Shown here: piece by piece, positions 8,506-20,936 of the stretch
How the letters are laid out: the number at the start of each line of letters is the position of its first letter
Position numbering within the stretch: the first letter of the stretch is position 1
Program-made: the position numbers and the translations under genes
NCBI RefSeq assembly: GCF_025630775.1
Contig: NZ_JAOSZE010000003.1
Span: forward strand, 264,444 to 328,443
Source: Actinoplanes sp. KI2
GTDB taxonomy: Bacteria; Actinomycetota; Actinomycetes; Mycobacteriales; Micromonosporaceae
Length of the DNA stretch: 64,000 bases
Direction of reading: 5' to 3'
The notes under the pieces: model-generated
Database searches by the model: none
Seen by the model: the letters and a program-made list of their open reading frames with translations, nothing else
What the model was told of the DNA's origin: nothing

Positions 8506-9558
8506 ATGACGATCGACCTGGGGCACCACGGCGACACGGAGGTGGGCGCCGGGCTGATCGACCTGGCCGTGAACGTGCGGCACGAGCCGATGCCGGGGTG
8601 GCTGGCCGATCCGATCCGGGACTCGTTGACGCGGCTCCGGGCGTACCCGAACGATGGTGAAGCCACCGCGGCGGTGGCCCGCCGGCACCGCCGGGAGATC
8701 GACGAGGTGCTGCTCACCGCCGGCGCGGCCCAGGCGTTCGTGCTGCTCGCCCAGGCCCTGCGGGGCGCGAAGCACCCGGTCGTGGTGCATCCGCAGTTCA
8801 CCGAGCCGGAAGCGGCCCTGCGTCACGCCGGGCACGAGGTCGACCGGGTGCTGCTGCGCGCGGAGGACGGCTTCCGGCTCGACCCGCGACTCGTCCCGGA
8901 CGACGCCGATCTGGTCTTCGTCGGGAACCCGACCAACCCGACCTCGGTGCTGCACCCGGCCGCGGAGATCGCCCGGCTGGCCCGGCCGGGACGGGTGCTG
9001 GTGGTCGACGAGGCGTTCGCCGACACCACGTTCCGTGATGGCGTCGACGGTGAGCCCGAGTCGCTCAGCGAGCGCCGAGACATCGAGGGGCTCGTCGTGC
9101 TGCGCAGCCTCACCAAGACGTGGGGGCTCGCGGGCCTGCGCATCGGTTATCTGCTGGCCGCCTCCGACCTGGTGGCTCGGCTGGCCGCCGCCCAGCCGCT
9201 GTGGGCCGTCTCGACCCCCGCGCTGGCCGCCGCGACCGCCTGTGCGTCACCCACCGCGATCGCCGCCGAGCGCGAGATCGCGGCGCGCGTCGCGGCCGAG
9301 CGGGACCACCTGCTCCGGCGACTCGCGCACGTGCCGAACCTCACGGTCGCCGGCACACCGGCGAGTGCCTTCGTGACCGTACGCCTGCCGTCCGCCGACA
9401 AAATAAGGCTTGAGCTGCGGGAACGTGGATACGCGGTGCGCCGCGGCGACACCTTCCCGGGGCTGGGCTCCGACTGGCTGCGGATCGCGGTGCGCGACAC
9501 TGCGATCACCGACGCTTTCGTGGCGACCCTGACCGACCTGATCGAGGAGCGACCGTGA
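8506..9558 (+). CDS. cobC: CobC/CobD-like PLP aminotransferase (threonine-phosphate decarboxylase family)
   Basis: A fold-type I PLP enzyme of about 350 residues resembling mycobacterial Rv2231c (CobC). Related enzymes decarboxylate L-threonine phosphate to the aminopropanol linker of cobalamin. The N-terminus reads LGHHGDTEVGAGLIDLAVNVR, and the PLP-lysine motif SLTKTWGLAGLRIGYLL is at about two thirds of the protein. The start is uncertain: ATG codons at 8494, 8500 and 8506 and a GTG at 8470 are in frame, and none has a strong ribosome site. I prefer 8506 because conserved sequence begins right after it. The gene is coupled to cobT by a 4-base GTGA overlap, so it is the first gene of the cobalamin operon here. 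Confidence 0.9.
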   Translation: MTIDLGHHGDTEVGAGLIDLAVNVRHEPMPGWLADPIRDSLTRLRAYPNDGEATAAVARRHRREIDEVLLTAGAAQAFVLLAQALRGAKHPVVVHPQFTEPEAALRHAGHEVDRVLLRAEDGFRLDPRLVPDDADLVFVGNPTNPTSVLHPAAEIARLARPGRVLVVDEAFADTTFRDGVDGEPESLSERRDIEGLVVLRSLTKTWGLAGLRIGYLLAASDLVARLAAAQPLWAVSTPALAAATACASPTAIAAEREIAARVAAERDHLLRRLAHVPNLTVAGTPASAFVTVRLPSADKIRLELRERGYAVRRGDTFPGLGSDWLRIAVRDTAITDAFVATLTDLIEERP

Positions 9559-10607
9559 CCCTGGAGACGACCGTGGCGGCGATCCGGCCCGCCGATGAGC
9601 CGGCCATGGCCGCCGCTCGCGAGATGCAGGCCCGGCTGACCAAGCCGGCCGGCTCGCTCGGCGATCTCGAGCCGCTGTCGGTGCGCCTGGCCGGGCTGTT
9701 CGGTGCCTGCCCGCCGCCGCTGCCCGAGCCGGCCGCGCTCGCGGTGTTCGCCGGTGACCACGGCGTGCACGCGCAGGGGGTCAGCCCGTGGCCGCAGGAG
9801 GTGACCGCCCAGATGGTGGCGAACTTCCTGGCCGGGGGAGCGGTGGTGAACGCGTTCGCCCGCCAGGTCGGCGCCTCGGTCACCGTGGTCGACGTCGGCG
9901 TGGCGACCCCGCCGCCCGAGGGAACCGGCCTGATCGCCGCGAACGTCCGCCGCGGCACCCGGGACATGACCGTCGAGCCGGCCCTCACCCGCGACGAGGC
10001 CCGCGCCGCCGTCGAGACCGGCATCCGGCTGGCCGAGCAGCTCGTCGCCGAGGGCGCGAAGTGCCTGCTCACCGGAGACATGGGGATCGCCAACACGACA
10101 CCGGCGGCCGCCTTGATCGCGGCGTTCACCGGTGCGGCCTCGGCCCAGGTGACCGGCCGGGGGACCGGCATCGACGACACGACGTACGCCCACAAGACCG
10201 AGACGGTCGCGCTCGCGCTGGCGAAGCACACTCCCGACCCGGCCGATCCGCTGGGCGTGCTGGCCACGGTCGGCGGCCTCGAGCACGCCGCGCTGGCCGG
10301 CTTCGTCCTCGGCGCCGCCGCCCACCGGGTCCCGGTGATCATCGATGGCGTGATCGCCGCGTCCGGCGCACTGGCCGCCGCCGCGTTCGCTCCGGACGCG
10401 GTCGACGCCATGGTCGCCGGGCACCGCTCGGTCGAGCCGGGCGCCACCGTCGCGCTCGCGCACCTGGGCCTCACCCCGCTGCTCGACCTGGGCATGCGGC
10501 TCGGCGAGGGCAGCGGCGCGGTGCTCGCCCTGCCGGTCGTCGCCGCCGCCGTCCGGGTGCTGCACGAGGTCGCCACCTTCGACTCGGCCGGAGTGTCGGA
10601 GAAATGA
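9555..10607 (+). CDS. cobT: Nicotinate-nucleotide-dimethylbenzimidazole phosphoribosyltransferase
   Basis: CobT activates the lower ligand of vitamin B12 by moving phosphoribose from nicotinate mononucleotide to 5,6-dimethylbenzimidazole, giving alpha-ribazole phosphate. The 350 residues match the family length. The hallmarks FAGDHGVHAQGVSPWP, NFLAGGAVVNAFARQ, TGDMGIANTTPAAA and the C-terminal LDLGMRLGEGSGAVLA with its catalytic Glu are all intact. It overlaps cobC by GTGA and the next gene by ATGA, so all three are translationally coupled. Its presence shows that this organism builds the standard lower ligand or can salvage it. Confidence 0.97.
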   Translation: MTLETTVAAIRPADEPAMAAAREMQARLTKPAGSLGDLEPLSVRLAGLFGACPPPLPEPAALAVFAGDHGVHAQGVSPWPQEVTAQMVANFLAGGAVVNAFARQVGASVTVVDVGVATPPPEGTGLIAANVRRGTRDMTVEPALTRDEARAAVETGIRLAEQLVAEGAKCLLTGDMGIANTTPAAALIAAFTGAASAQVTGRGTGIDDTTYAHKTETVALALAKHTPDPADPLGVLATVGGLEHAALAGFVLGAAAHRVPVIIDGVIAASGALAAAAFAPDAVDAMVAGHRSVEPGATVALAHLGLTPLLDLGMRLGEGSGAVLALPVVAAAVRVLHEVATFDSAGVSEK

Positions 10608-11782
10608 GCCTCTATCCGTTGGCGCTGCGGCTGACCGGCCGCCGGGTGCTGGTGGTCGGCGGCGGCGCGGTGGCGACCCGGCGGGTGCCGGCGCTGATCG
10701 CGGCGGGCGCGCAGATCGAGATCGTGGCGCCCGAGCTCACCCCCGCGCTGCGGGCGCACGTCGACGCCGGTCGCGCCGCCTGGACGGCCCGCCGGTTCCA
10801 GCCGGCCGACGTCGAGGGCGCCTGGCTGGTGCAGGTCGCGATCGACGACCCGGCGGCCGCGGCCCAGGTCAGTGCGGCCGCGGAAGAGCACAACATCTTT
10901 TGCGTACGAGCGGACGACCGCGAAGCGGCCACCGCGTGGACGCCGGCCGTCACCCGGCACGGGCCGGTCACCGTGGCGGTCACCGACGGCGGCGACCGGC
11001 GGCGGGCCATGGCCGTACGCGATCTGGTCGCCAACGCTCTGGAGACGGACCCGGTCGCCCTGCCGGAGTACAAGGGGGTTGCCCTGGTCGGCGCCGGGCC
11101 CGGCGACCCGGAGCTGATCACCGTGAAGGGCCGTCGCCTGCTCGCCGCCGCCGACGTGGTGGTGGCCGACCGGCTGGTACCCGGACTGCTGCTGGGCGAC
11201 CTGCGGCCGGACGTCGAGTTCGTGGACGCCGCCAAGATCCCGTACGGCCCGTCCAAGGCCCAGGAGGAGATCAACCGGATCCTGGTGGAGCGCGCGCTCG
11301 ACGGGAAGTTCGTGGTCCGGCTCAAGGGCGGCGACCCGTACGTCTTCGGCCGCGGCGGCGAGGAGGCCCTGGCCTGCGCCGCGGCCGGCGTCCCGGTGCT
11401 GGTCGTGCCCGGCGTGACCAGCTCGATCGCCGCGCCCGCCCTGGCCGGCATCCCGGTCACCCACCGCGGCGTCGCGCACGAGTTCACGGTGGTCTCCGGC
11501 CACGTCGCGCCGGACAGCCCGCAGTCGCTGGTCGACTGGCCGGCGCTGGGCCGGCTGCGCGGCACGATCGTGGTGATGATGGGCCTGAAGAACCTTCCGG
11601 CCATCGCGGACCGGCTGATCGCCGAGGGCCGCCCCGGTGACACCCCGGTCGCCGTCGTGCAGGAGGGCTCGACCGCCCACCAGCGCTCGCTGCGCAGCAC
11701 GCTCGGTGCGGTGGCGGCGGACGTCGCCGAGGCCGGCCTGCGCCCGCCCGCCACCGTGGTGATCGGGGACGTCGTCGGGCTG

Positions 11783-11788
<6 letters not shown>
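10604..11788 (+). CDS. cobA: Fused precorrin-2 dehydrogenase / uroporphyrinogen-III C-methyltransferase
   Basis: A 394-residue two-domain enzyme. The N-terminal Rossmann domain (residues 1-about 150, [14 protein letters not shown]) is of the precorrin-2 dehydrogenase/ferrochelatase type of CysG. The C-terminal SUMT domain (about 155-394) begins with [18 protein letters not shown] and has [16 protein letters not shown] and [12 protein letters not shown]. It directs uroporphyrinogen III to precorrin-2 and on to sirohydrochlorin, the branch point of siroheme and B12. ATGA overlap couples it to cobT. Its stop overlaps the stop of the convergent otsA: the six bases 11783-11788 contain both stops. 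Confidence 0.95.
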
Positions 11789-13210
<1,422 letters not shown>

Positions 13211-13335
13211 GCTGAGTGCACCTCCGGGTCGTTTCTGTTCCCACCCCGAGCCTACTTTGCGTAGCTGCCCGCGGCTCGCCCAGTCTGCCGCAGCCTCGAT
13301 GGACCGGGGTGGCTGCCGGGTGCCATCCTGGGCCT

Positions 13336-13893
13336 GTGACACCGTCCGACGATCTATTCCCGCCCCGGCGGCCGATCTTCTTCCCTGTGGTCATTGCCAC
13401 TGTCTTTCTCACGATCATCGCGGGGACCGTGGGGTTCATGCTCGGCGAGCGGCACCGGAGCGACGGCCGCGGCGCCGGGCCGGGGGAGACGAACGAGACG
13501 CAGGGTGTGTCGAATACGTCTGCGTCGTCGGCGCCGTCCGAGCCGGCCTGCCCGGAGGCGGTGATCCAAACCGCGGACCGGCTCGGACTGCCGACCGACC
13601 TGCGGCAGGTCTTCAAGATCGTCACGGAGAGGCGCACCGTCGTGTGGATCTGCCAGGACGGTGGCGGCAAGCTGTACTTCCAGTCCAAGACCCCCAAGAC
13701 CCAAGACGCCGACGAACCGCTCATCCAGGGCAAGAACGCGCTCTTCCTGAACGGGGTGCAAGAGGTCGGCAACGACGAGTACACGGCCGTCGCGTCCGAC
13801 GGGAACAGCTTCGAGGTGAACCGCCGGCAGCTCGTCGTGCACTTCGTCAGCGGCAAGGACGACGACGTGCAAGCGGTCGTATCGGCCGAATAA
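13336..13893 (+). CDS. Membrane-anchored protein with extracytoplasmic domain, unknown function
   Basis: I do not recognise this 185-residue protein. A short cytoplasmic N-terminus ([12 protein letters not shown]) is followed by one span at residues about 14-36 ([20 protein letters not shown]) and an outside portion of about 150 residues. That portion has a Ser/Pro-rich linker, two cysteines (PACPEAV and WICQDGG) that could form a disulfide, and a mixed alpha/beta segment with LQVF-type and WICQDG-type strands. The GTG at 13336 is chosen because the membrane-protein sequence starts there; an in-frame ATG at 13216 would add unconvincing residues. It is divergent from otsA and precedes ettA by 158 bases. 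Confidence 0.7.
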   Translation: MTPSDDLFPPRRPIFFPVVIATVFLTIIAGTVGFMLGERHRSDGRGAGPGETNETQGVSNTSASSAPSEPACPEAVIQTADRLGLPTDLRQVFKIVTERRTVVWICQDGGGKLYFQSKTPKTQDADEPLIQGKNALFLNGVQEVGNDEYTAVASDGNSFEVNRRQLVVHFVSGKDDDVQAVVSAE

Positions 13894-14051
13894 GGGAATC
13901 AGGACGCGTCCGGCGGGGTTGACATCTGTGGCCGGGGGCCGACCTGGAAAGATGCATTCGGCAACTCATCCGGCACCCATCCGACCGCCCCACCCGCCAC
14001 CCATGTGCGGACTGAAGGCAGAACCAAACGATCACGGAGGTAGGGCGCACC

Positions 14052-15720
<1,669 letters not shown>

Positions 15721-15728
<8 letters not shown>

Positions 15729-16128
15729 GAAATTCGTCTATGACGCGTCCGTGCGCTGGTCCGACATGGACGCGTACGGGCACGTCAACAACGCGCGCTT
15801 CCTCACCCTGTACGAGGAGGCGCGCGTTGCCATGTTCTTCGTCGGCGCGCGCGAGCACGGCCTCGGCTCGTTCGAGGAGGGCATCGTGATCGCCCGGCAC
15901 GAGATCGATTACCTGCGCCCGGTCGACTACGGCGAGCCGGTCCGCATCGAGATGTGGATCTCGGAGCAGCGGGCGGCGTCGTTCACCGTGTCCTACGAGC
16001 TGTTCGACAACGGGGTGCTGGCCAGCCGGGCGAAATCGGTCTGTGTGCCGTACAGCCTGGCCAACGGCCATCCGCGCCGGCTCACCCCGGAAGAGCGCGA
16101 GTTCCTGCGTCCCTACCTGGCGTCATGA
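15721..16128 (+). CDS. Acyl-CoA thioesterase, YbgC/FadM-type hot-dog fold
   Basis: A 135-residue single hot-dog domain protein. The signature RWSDMDAYGHVNNARFLTLYEEAR contains the catalytic Asp and the VNN turn of the 4-hydroxybenzoyl-CoA thioesterase family. Such enzymes hydrolyse acyl-CoA thioesters in the cytoplasm; the chain specificity cannot be read from sequence. The GTG start lies inside the end of ettA (8-base overlap) and the stop overlaps the next gene by ATGA, so the ettA-thioesterase-partner order looks like a fixed operon. Confidence 0.92.
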
Positions 16129-16787
16129 CCGCCGCACACGGCCTGACCGGGGTCCCCGACGCCGGCGCCTTCCTTGCCCGGCTCACCCGGCTCGATCCCG
16201 GTGCGGCGGTCCGGCTGCGCGGCTCGGGCGGGCGGACCGCGCTCTGGGCCCGGCTGCCCTGGGACGCGCTGGTCACCCGCGAGGTCGCCGGTCGCGGTCC
16301 GGACGACGCCACGGTCTCGGCCGCCGAGCTGCTGGCGGTGCTGGCCGGCGGTGGCGATCAGCTGCCCGAGCGGCGGGACGCGCAGTGGCGCTGGCCGTTG
16401 CCGCCGGCCGCGAGCGAGACGGTCGAGACGGTCGCCGCGGCCGAACTGTCCCGCCTGGCCGCCGCGGCGGCCGGCACGCTGCGCGAGGTGTCGGCGGGCG
16501 GGCTCGCCGGGCGGGCGGTGGGTCAGCGAGCCGTACGCGACGCGCTCCTCGATCATGTGGCCCTGGTCGTCACGCCGACCGGCGGCGGGCCCGTCGAGGT
16601 CTCCCAGAGACTTGTTCAGGCGATCTCCCGAATGGGTTTTCTTGGTCCGCAGGGCGTTTCCGTCCCAGACATCCGAGTTAGGGTCGCAGGACGGTGGGTG
16701 GGTCTTTCTGCACCATATGGAGTTGCCTGGCTACAGAAAGTCAGCAAATTGACCGTTATGCCTATAGGTGGTCACCCGAAAGGGTGA
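16125..16787 (+). CDS. Conserved actinobacterial hypothetical following the thioesterase
   Basis: A 220-residue, Ala/Leu/Arg-rich soluble protein with no motif I can name. It begins GLTGVPDAGAFLARLTRLDP and contains LWARLPWDALVTREV, RAVRDALLDHVALVV and QAISRMGFLGP segments that look like helices of a folded domain. Position after ettA and a thioesterase recurs in actinomycetes as far as I recall, which suggests a housekeeping link, but no function can be assigned. ATGA overlap couples it to the gene before. The last 40 codons are lower in GC than the rest. Confidence 0.75.
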   Translation: MTAAHGLTGVPDAGAFLARLTRLDPGAAVRLRGSGGRTALWARLPWDALVTREVAGRGPDDATVSAAELLAVLAGGGDQLPERRDAQWRWPLPPAASETVETVAAAELSRLAAAAAGTLREVSAGGLAGRAVGQRAVRDALLDHVALVVTPTGGGPVEVSQRLVQAISRMGFLGPQGVSVPDIRVRVAGRWVGLSAPYGVAWLQKVSKLTVMPIGGHPKG

Positions 16788-16918
16788 TGCCGCATCGTAC
16801 GTCCGGTCGCGCCCTCCCGTTGGGGGGATGACCTCCGCGACCTGTACGGGTACCGTCGGCCCTCGGATCCACTCGCTACGTCCGGCGATGGGTCTGCTGG
16901 GGAGTGAGGTGCTCAACG

Positions 16919-17500
16919 ATGCCGTGGTGGTCATGGCGTCCGGGTTCGGCCGCGGGCAACCCGCCGGATACCGACGGCGATTCTTCGGTGCGGAGCACCG
17001 TTCGGGTCGGGGTTCCGGCGCAGCGTGAGCCGAGCCGGGTGACGATTCCGGCCGAGGCGACCAAGACCGAGGAGTGCGAGCAGATCTCGCAGGTGACGCT
17101 CGCGCGCATCGGCAAGGCGCTCGACCTGCTCGACATCAGGTTCCTGGCGGACGGCGGCGGCAGCCTGCTGGCGATGTGGGAACGGCACGCCGTGCTGTTC
17201 ACCCTCGAGGGGCCCGACGACGAGATCCTCGTGATGCGTGCCCGTCCGCATTCGACGGTGCCGCCGGACTGGGCCGACCGGGCCTACCGGGTGGTCAACG
17301 AGTGGAACCACACGCGCCGCTTCTGCAAGGCGTACGTGGGGGACCCGACCGAGCGCGGCCAGCTGCCGATCTATGCGGAGCTTCAGGTTCCGCTCGCCGC
17401 CGGCACCCACGATGCTCTCCTGGTCGAGATGCTCGACTGCGGCGCCGCCGTAGCGACCTCCTTCGTAGACTGGTTACACGACGAGGGCGCCCTGCTCTAA
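16919..17500 (+). CDS. YbjN domain-containing protein
   Basis: The protein (193 residues from this start) carries a YbjN domain at about residues 55-185, with ALDLLDIRFLADGGGSLLAMW, PDWADRAYRVVNEWNHTRRFCKAYV and the C-terminal FVDWLHDEGAL. YbjN folds resemble type III secretion chaperones and are linked to stress responses or to sensing, but no biochemical role is settled. I choose the ATG at 16919 because GGAGTGAGG at 16901-16909 is 9 bases upstream; ATG 16904 overlaps that site. The stop codon overlaps that of the convergent beta-propeller gene at 17497-17500. Confidence 0.85.
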   Translation: MPWWSWRPGSAAGNPPDTDGDSSVRSTVRVGVPAQREPSRVTIPAEATKTEECEQISQVTLARIGKALDLLDIRFLADGGGSLLAMWERHAVLFTLEGPDDEILVMRARPHSTVPPDWADRAYRVVNEWNHTRRFCKAYVGDPTERGQLPIYAELQVPLAAGTHDALLVEMLDCGAAVATSFVDWLHDEGALL

Positions 17501-18750
17501 AGCGGGAACATGCCGACGCGGCCGTGGTATTCGTGGCCGAGTTGGTCGGTGTCGCTGCCGACGAAAAGGCCGCGCGGGGTCACCACGAACGTGCGTACGC
17601 CCACGCCGCGGGAGCGGGTCGGGTTCCACGCCAGTGCCCGCCCGGTGATCGGGCTGACCGCGCCGATGCCGGGCCGGGAGACCGCGCCCGGGCCCGGGCC
17701 CTTGGCGTCCGAGCCGTACGGGTTGTCCAGGTAGCGCTGGTGCCCGCCCAGGTAGACGGCCGCGCCGGTGACCGCCACGGCGTACAGCGAGTCGCCGCCG
17801 GTGTGCTGCACCCAGGTCGGGTTGTGCCGGCCCGGCCCGCCGGTCTCGAAGCGGGCCGCCGAGTCGCAGAGCCGGCTCGGCGAGGAGGCCCGCCCGGTCG
17901 CCGCCACCACGAAGTACGACCCGTCCGGGGAGAACTTCACCTGCCGCAGATAGGTGTCGAAACCCTTCATGCACTGCGGCACGTACGCGTCGGTATACCA
18001 ACTGGTCAGCGCCGCGGTCGGGCCGGAGACGTCGAACATCGCGATCTGCGTGCGGTCGTAGCCGCCGGCTTTGAGCAGCGCCCCGATCGCGACCAGCTTG
18101 CTGCCGTCCGGGGAGATGTCGAAATGCTCGACCCGGGTACGGGCGAGGCCGGGGGCGGTCAGCTTGGCGTCGAAGCCGGTGTCCACCGCGCCGGTGACCG
18201 CGTTCATCCGGGCCAGCGCGTCCCGGTGCACCCCGTTGATCGCCGAGAAGGTGCCGCCGGCGTACACGAAATTGCCCTTGTTCTCCAGGGCCCGGACATC
18301 GCCCCAATTGATATCCGCGTTGAAGGTCGGCACCCGCTGGCCGGTCATCCACACCCGGGCGAGGCCGCGCTCGGGTGTGCCGTCCACGGTCTTGAACGCG
18401 CCGCCGAGGTAAACGGTGTCCCCGGCGCCCGCGGCGAGCGCGTAGACCGGGCCGTCCACCGCCGGCGCGAAGGGCTCGACCTCGCCGTTGGTCAGGTTGA
18501 ACGCGAAGATGTTCTTCCGGGCGTAGGTGTTCCGGCGGGTGCTGTCGGCGACCCGGTTGAACGTCCCGCCGACCACCATCGTGTCGCCGACTACGGCCAT
18601 GGTCCAGACCGTGCCGTCCAGCACGTGCGGCGTCCAGTCGACCGGGTCGGCCGAGACGATCGTGGCCTGGGCCAGATCGGCATGGGCCGGTTGAGCGCAG
18701 GCAACCGCGGCTACGACGATCAAGGCGGCGGCGAGCGGGCGACGGCGCAT
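17497..18750 (-). CDS. Secreted beta-propeller (delta-60/DUF5122-like) protein
   Basis: A 417-residue exported protein. Residues 1-24 are a Sec signal peptide (RRRPLAAALIVVAAVACAQP then AHA). The mature part is a run of about seven blade-like repeats with motifs VVGGTFNRVAD, VYLGGAFKTVDG, VYAGGTFSAING and VYLGGHQRYLD, each made of a hydrophobic strand, GGxF and a turn, typical of delta-60 repeats or DUF5122 propellers. FDISPDGSKLVAIG and FSPDGSYFVVAA add WD40-like blades. Function is unknown; such proteins are often surface-bound. The start is ATG with a GGAG site 9 bases upstream. The gene lies downstream of glbO on the same strand, 74 bases away. Confidence 0.85.
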   Translation of the reverse strand: MRRRPLAAALIVVAAVACAQPAHADLAQATIVSADPVDWTPHVLDGTVWTMAVVGDTMVVGGTFNRVADSTRRNTYARKNIFAFNLTNGEVEPFAPAVDGPVYALAAGAGDTVYLGGAFKTVDGTPERGLARVWMTGQRVPTFNADINWGDVRALENKGNFVYAGGTFSAINGVHRDALARMNAVTGAVDTGFDAKLTAPGLARTRVEHFDISPDGSKLVAIGALLKAGGYDRTQIAMFDVSGPTAALTSWYTDAYVPQCMKGFDTYLRQVKFSPDGSYFVVAATGRASSPSRLCDSAARFETGGPGRHNPTWVQHTGGDSLYAVAVTGAAVYLGGHQRYLDNPYGSDAKGPGPGAVSRPGIGAVSPITGRALAWNPTRSRGVGVRTFVVTPRGLFVGSDTDQLGHEYHGRVGMFPL

Positions 18751-18824
18751 GCGGGACGCTCCAGGCGGAATGATCGACTAGTTGTCATCCCCCTCAACGA
18801 GCCACGCACGGTGTCGGAAACGTG

Positions 18825-19223
18825 CTACTCCATGCTGTTGACCATGAAATATGCCGCTCGCTCGAGATAGTCCCAGAGCGCCGTGTGGTGCGGCTCGGGC
18901 AGCCCCAGCGAGTCGACGGCCTCGCGCATGTGCGTCAGCCAGGCGTCCCGGGCGGCCGGGTCGACCTTGAACGGCGCGTGCCGCATCCGCAGGCGGGGGT
19001 GACCGCGGCTCGCCGAGTACGTGTTCGGCCCGCCCCAGTACTGCATCAGGAACAGGGTCAGCCGGTCGGCGGCCGGCCCCAGGTCCTCCTCCGGATACAT
19101 CGGGCGGAGCAGCGGGTCGGCGGCGACGCCCTGGTAGAACCGGTCGACGAGCCGCCGGAAGGTGGGCTCGCCGCCGATCGCGTCGTAGAGGCTGACCTCG
19201 TCGGGAGCGGGTGCGGCGGTCAC
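18825..19223 (-). CDS. glbO: Group II truncated haemoglobin (GlbO/TrHbO)
   Basis: A 132-residue haem protein of the 2-on-2 globin fold that binds O2 and other ligands in the cytoplasm. SLYDAIGGEPTFRRLVDRFY covers helices A-B with the TyrB10 region, and the RGHPRLRMRHAPF segment contains the proximal F8 His. LFLMQYWGGPNTYS and DAWLTHM hold the aromatic residues typical of group II. I start at GTG 19221-19223; upstream frame to 19790 is antisense to the MFS gene and not real. It lies 41 bases after the MFS gene on the same strand. Confidence 0.95.
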   Translation of the reverse strand: MTAAPAPDEVSLYDAIGGEPTFRRLVDRFYQGVAADPLLRPMYPEEDLGPAADRLTLFLMQYWGGPNTYSASRGHPRLRMRHAPFKVDPAARDAWLTHMREAVDSLGLPEPHHTALWDYLERAAYFMVNSME

Positions 19224-19264
19224 GACTCCATCCTGCCAGCCCACTCGGCGAGCGTCCGGTGCGG

Positions 19265-20734
19265 TCAGGGTGCCTCGGGTGTGACGCTCGTCGTGGCCGC
19301 GTGGTGCGGGTGGTACGTCGACAGCCTGGTCGCCGCGGTGGTCTCGCCCGGCGTGGTCGCCGCGTGGTGCGGCTGGTACGAGGTGATCGGGGCATGCGCC
19401 TCGACCGGCGACCCGGGTGCGGGCACGACCGGCGGCATGGTGGCCGCCGCGTACGCGATCGCCTCGTCGAACTCCTCCTTGGCCGGCCATCGGCTCACCA
19501 GCGCGACCAGCATGGCCGTCGAAACGAGGCCACAGATGCCCACCACCAGCGGCAGCCAGTAGCTGTTGGCCAGCAGCCCGGCGACCATCACGCCCGCGAA
19601 CTGGCTCAACTGCATCCCGGTCTGCACCACGCCGTACGCCCGAGCGCGGTATCCGTGCGGGATCATCAGCACGAACTTGCCGTTCAGGGTCGGCGACAGC
19701 CCGCCCAGCGCCATCCCGGAGAGGGACGCCAGCAGCGCGACCGCGATCGGCGGCGGGTTGAGGATCATGGGCACCAGGGAGAGCCCGCACAGCACCGCGA
19801 ACGGCTGGATCAGCCGGTCTCGCCGATCCGCGCTGACCAGCCGGGTGGTGAGCAGCCCACCGATCACGAAGCCGACCGGCACGGCCGCCATGATCAGACC
19901 CTGCTCGAGTCCGCGCGCGGTCGGATCGGTGTTGCCGAGCGCGGCCCAGGCGGCGGCGAGGCCCTCGGGCAGCACCACGATCATCGCGGCGAGGCAGATC
20001 AGGAGGAGGACCGAGCGCAGCACCCGCGTGCCGAAGACCAGCCGGAAGCCCTCCGCCGACTCCTGCAGCAGATGTTTGCGCTGCTCCTGGCTGCGGGGCG
20101 CCGGGCGGGGCCGGATGCCGAGGGCGATGAAGGTGGCGGAGAGGATGAAGCTGAGCACGTCGACGCCGAGCGCCACCCGGGGGCTGATCGCGGTGGCGAT
20201 GGTGGCACCGACCAGATAGCCGAAGACCTGGGAGGCCTGGGTGGTGGTCTGGTTGATGGCGATCGCGGTGGGCAACTTCTCCCGGCCGACCAGATGCGGG
20301 AGCAGCGCCGAGCGGGCCGACTGGGTGGGCGGGGTGCCGAGGCTGGCCAGGAAGACCAGCACCACCATCACCCAGATCGGCAGGTGCGGCACGAGCAGCA
20401 GGGCGACCGGCACGATCCGGAACAGGTCGCAGGCGATCAGCACGCGGCGGTACGGGTATCGCTCGGCGAGCGCGGACAGTAGCGTCCCGCCGATGATCCA
20501 GGGGAGGAAGCTGACCGCGAAGGCGGCCGCGGACAGCAGCACCGAGTCGCTCTGCTCATAGACCAGCAGCGTGACGGCGGCCTTGGCCAGGTAGTCGCCG
20601 ACCCAGTTCACGAGCAGTGACGCGTAGGCCGCGCGGTACTCGGGGAGGGCAAAGACGTCCCGGAAGGTGACGAGGCCGTTGCTTTCCGTAACTGCCTTGG
20701 CCGCGTCGGCCGTCCGGGCGGTTTCCTCGGACAC
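19265..20734 (-). CDS. MFS transporter, probable exporter, with His-rich tail
   Basis: A 489-residue major facilitator protein of the MFS_3/EntS-like group with about 12 spans between residues 30 and 430. Typical loops include GTLLSALAERYPYRRVLIACD between spans 2 and 3, and FGTRVLRSVLLL before the second half. The C-terminal 60 residues are hydrophilic and contain two copies of Y-[Q/H]-PHHAATT, encoded by a diverged direct repeat around 19290-19385. The substrate is unknown; relatives export siderophores or drugs. The GTG at 20732-20734 is chosen for its GGAGG site 4 bases upstream. Confidence 0.9.
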   Translation of the reverse strand: MSEETARTADAAKAVTESNGLVTFRDVFALPEYRAAYASLLVNWVGDYLAKAAVTLLVYEQSDSVLLSAAAFAVSFLPWIIGGTLLSALAERYPYRRVLIACDLFRIVPVALLLVPHLPIWVMVVLVFLASLGTPPTQSARSALLPHLVGREKLPTAIAINQTTTQASQVFGYLVGATIATAISPRVALGVDVLSFILSATFIALGIRPRPAPRSQEQRKHLLQESAEGFRLVFGTRVLRSVLLLICLAAMIVVLPEGLAAAWAALGNTDPTARGLEQGLIMAAVPVGFVIGGLLTTRLVSADRRDRLIQPFAVLCGLSLVPMILNPPPIAVALLASLSGMALGGLSPTLNGKFVLMIPHGYRARAYGVVQTGMQLSQFAGVMVAGLLANSYWLPLVVGICGLVSTAMLVALVSRWPAKEEFDEAIAYAAATMPPVVPAPGSPVEAHAPITSYQPHHAATTPGETTAATRLSTYHPHHAATTSVTPEAP

Positions 20735-20936
20735 CAGTCCTCCATCGATCTCGGCGTTCGCCGGGTCGCGACGATCGGCCGGGCACGCCCGCATGTGAGT
20801 CGGCGGGAACGTGATGCCGCATGTGCAGATGCTCTAGCGGATTCTGCCCGATCGTCCGAGTCGATGCTAGGGCGTACGAGCGGAATGTCGGCCTTTCGGT
20901 TGAGGTCGACCATCCCCCGTTAGAACTAACCCCAGC

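Noticed and set aside
6246..8660. An 804-codon plus-strand frame
   Set aside because: It is antisense to the PBP gene, is Arg/Val/His-rich as expected from GC-biased complement, and extends into the cobC-like gene in the wrong frame.
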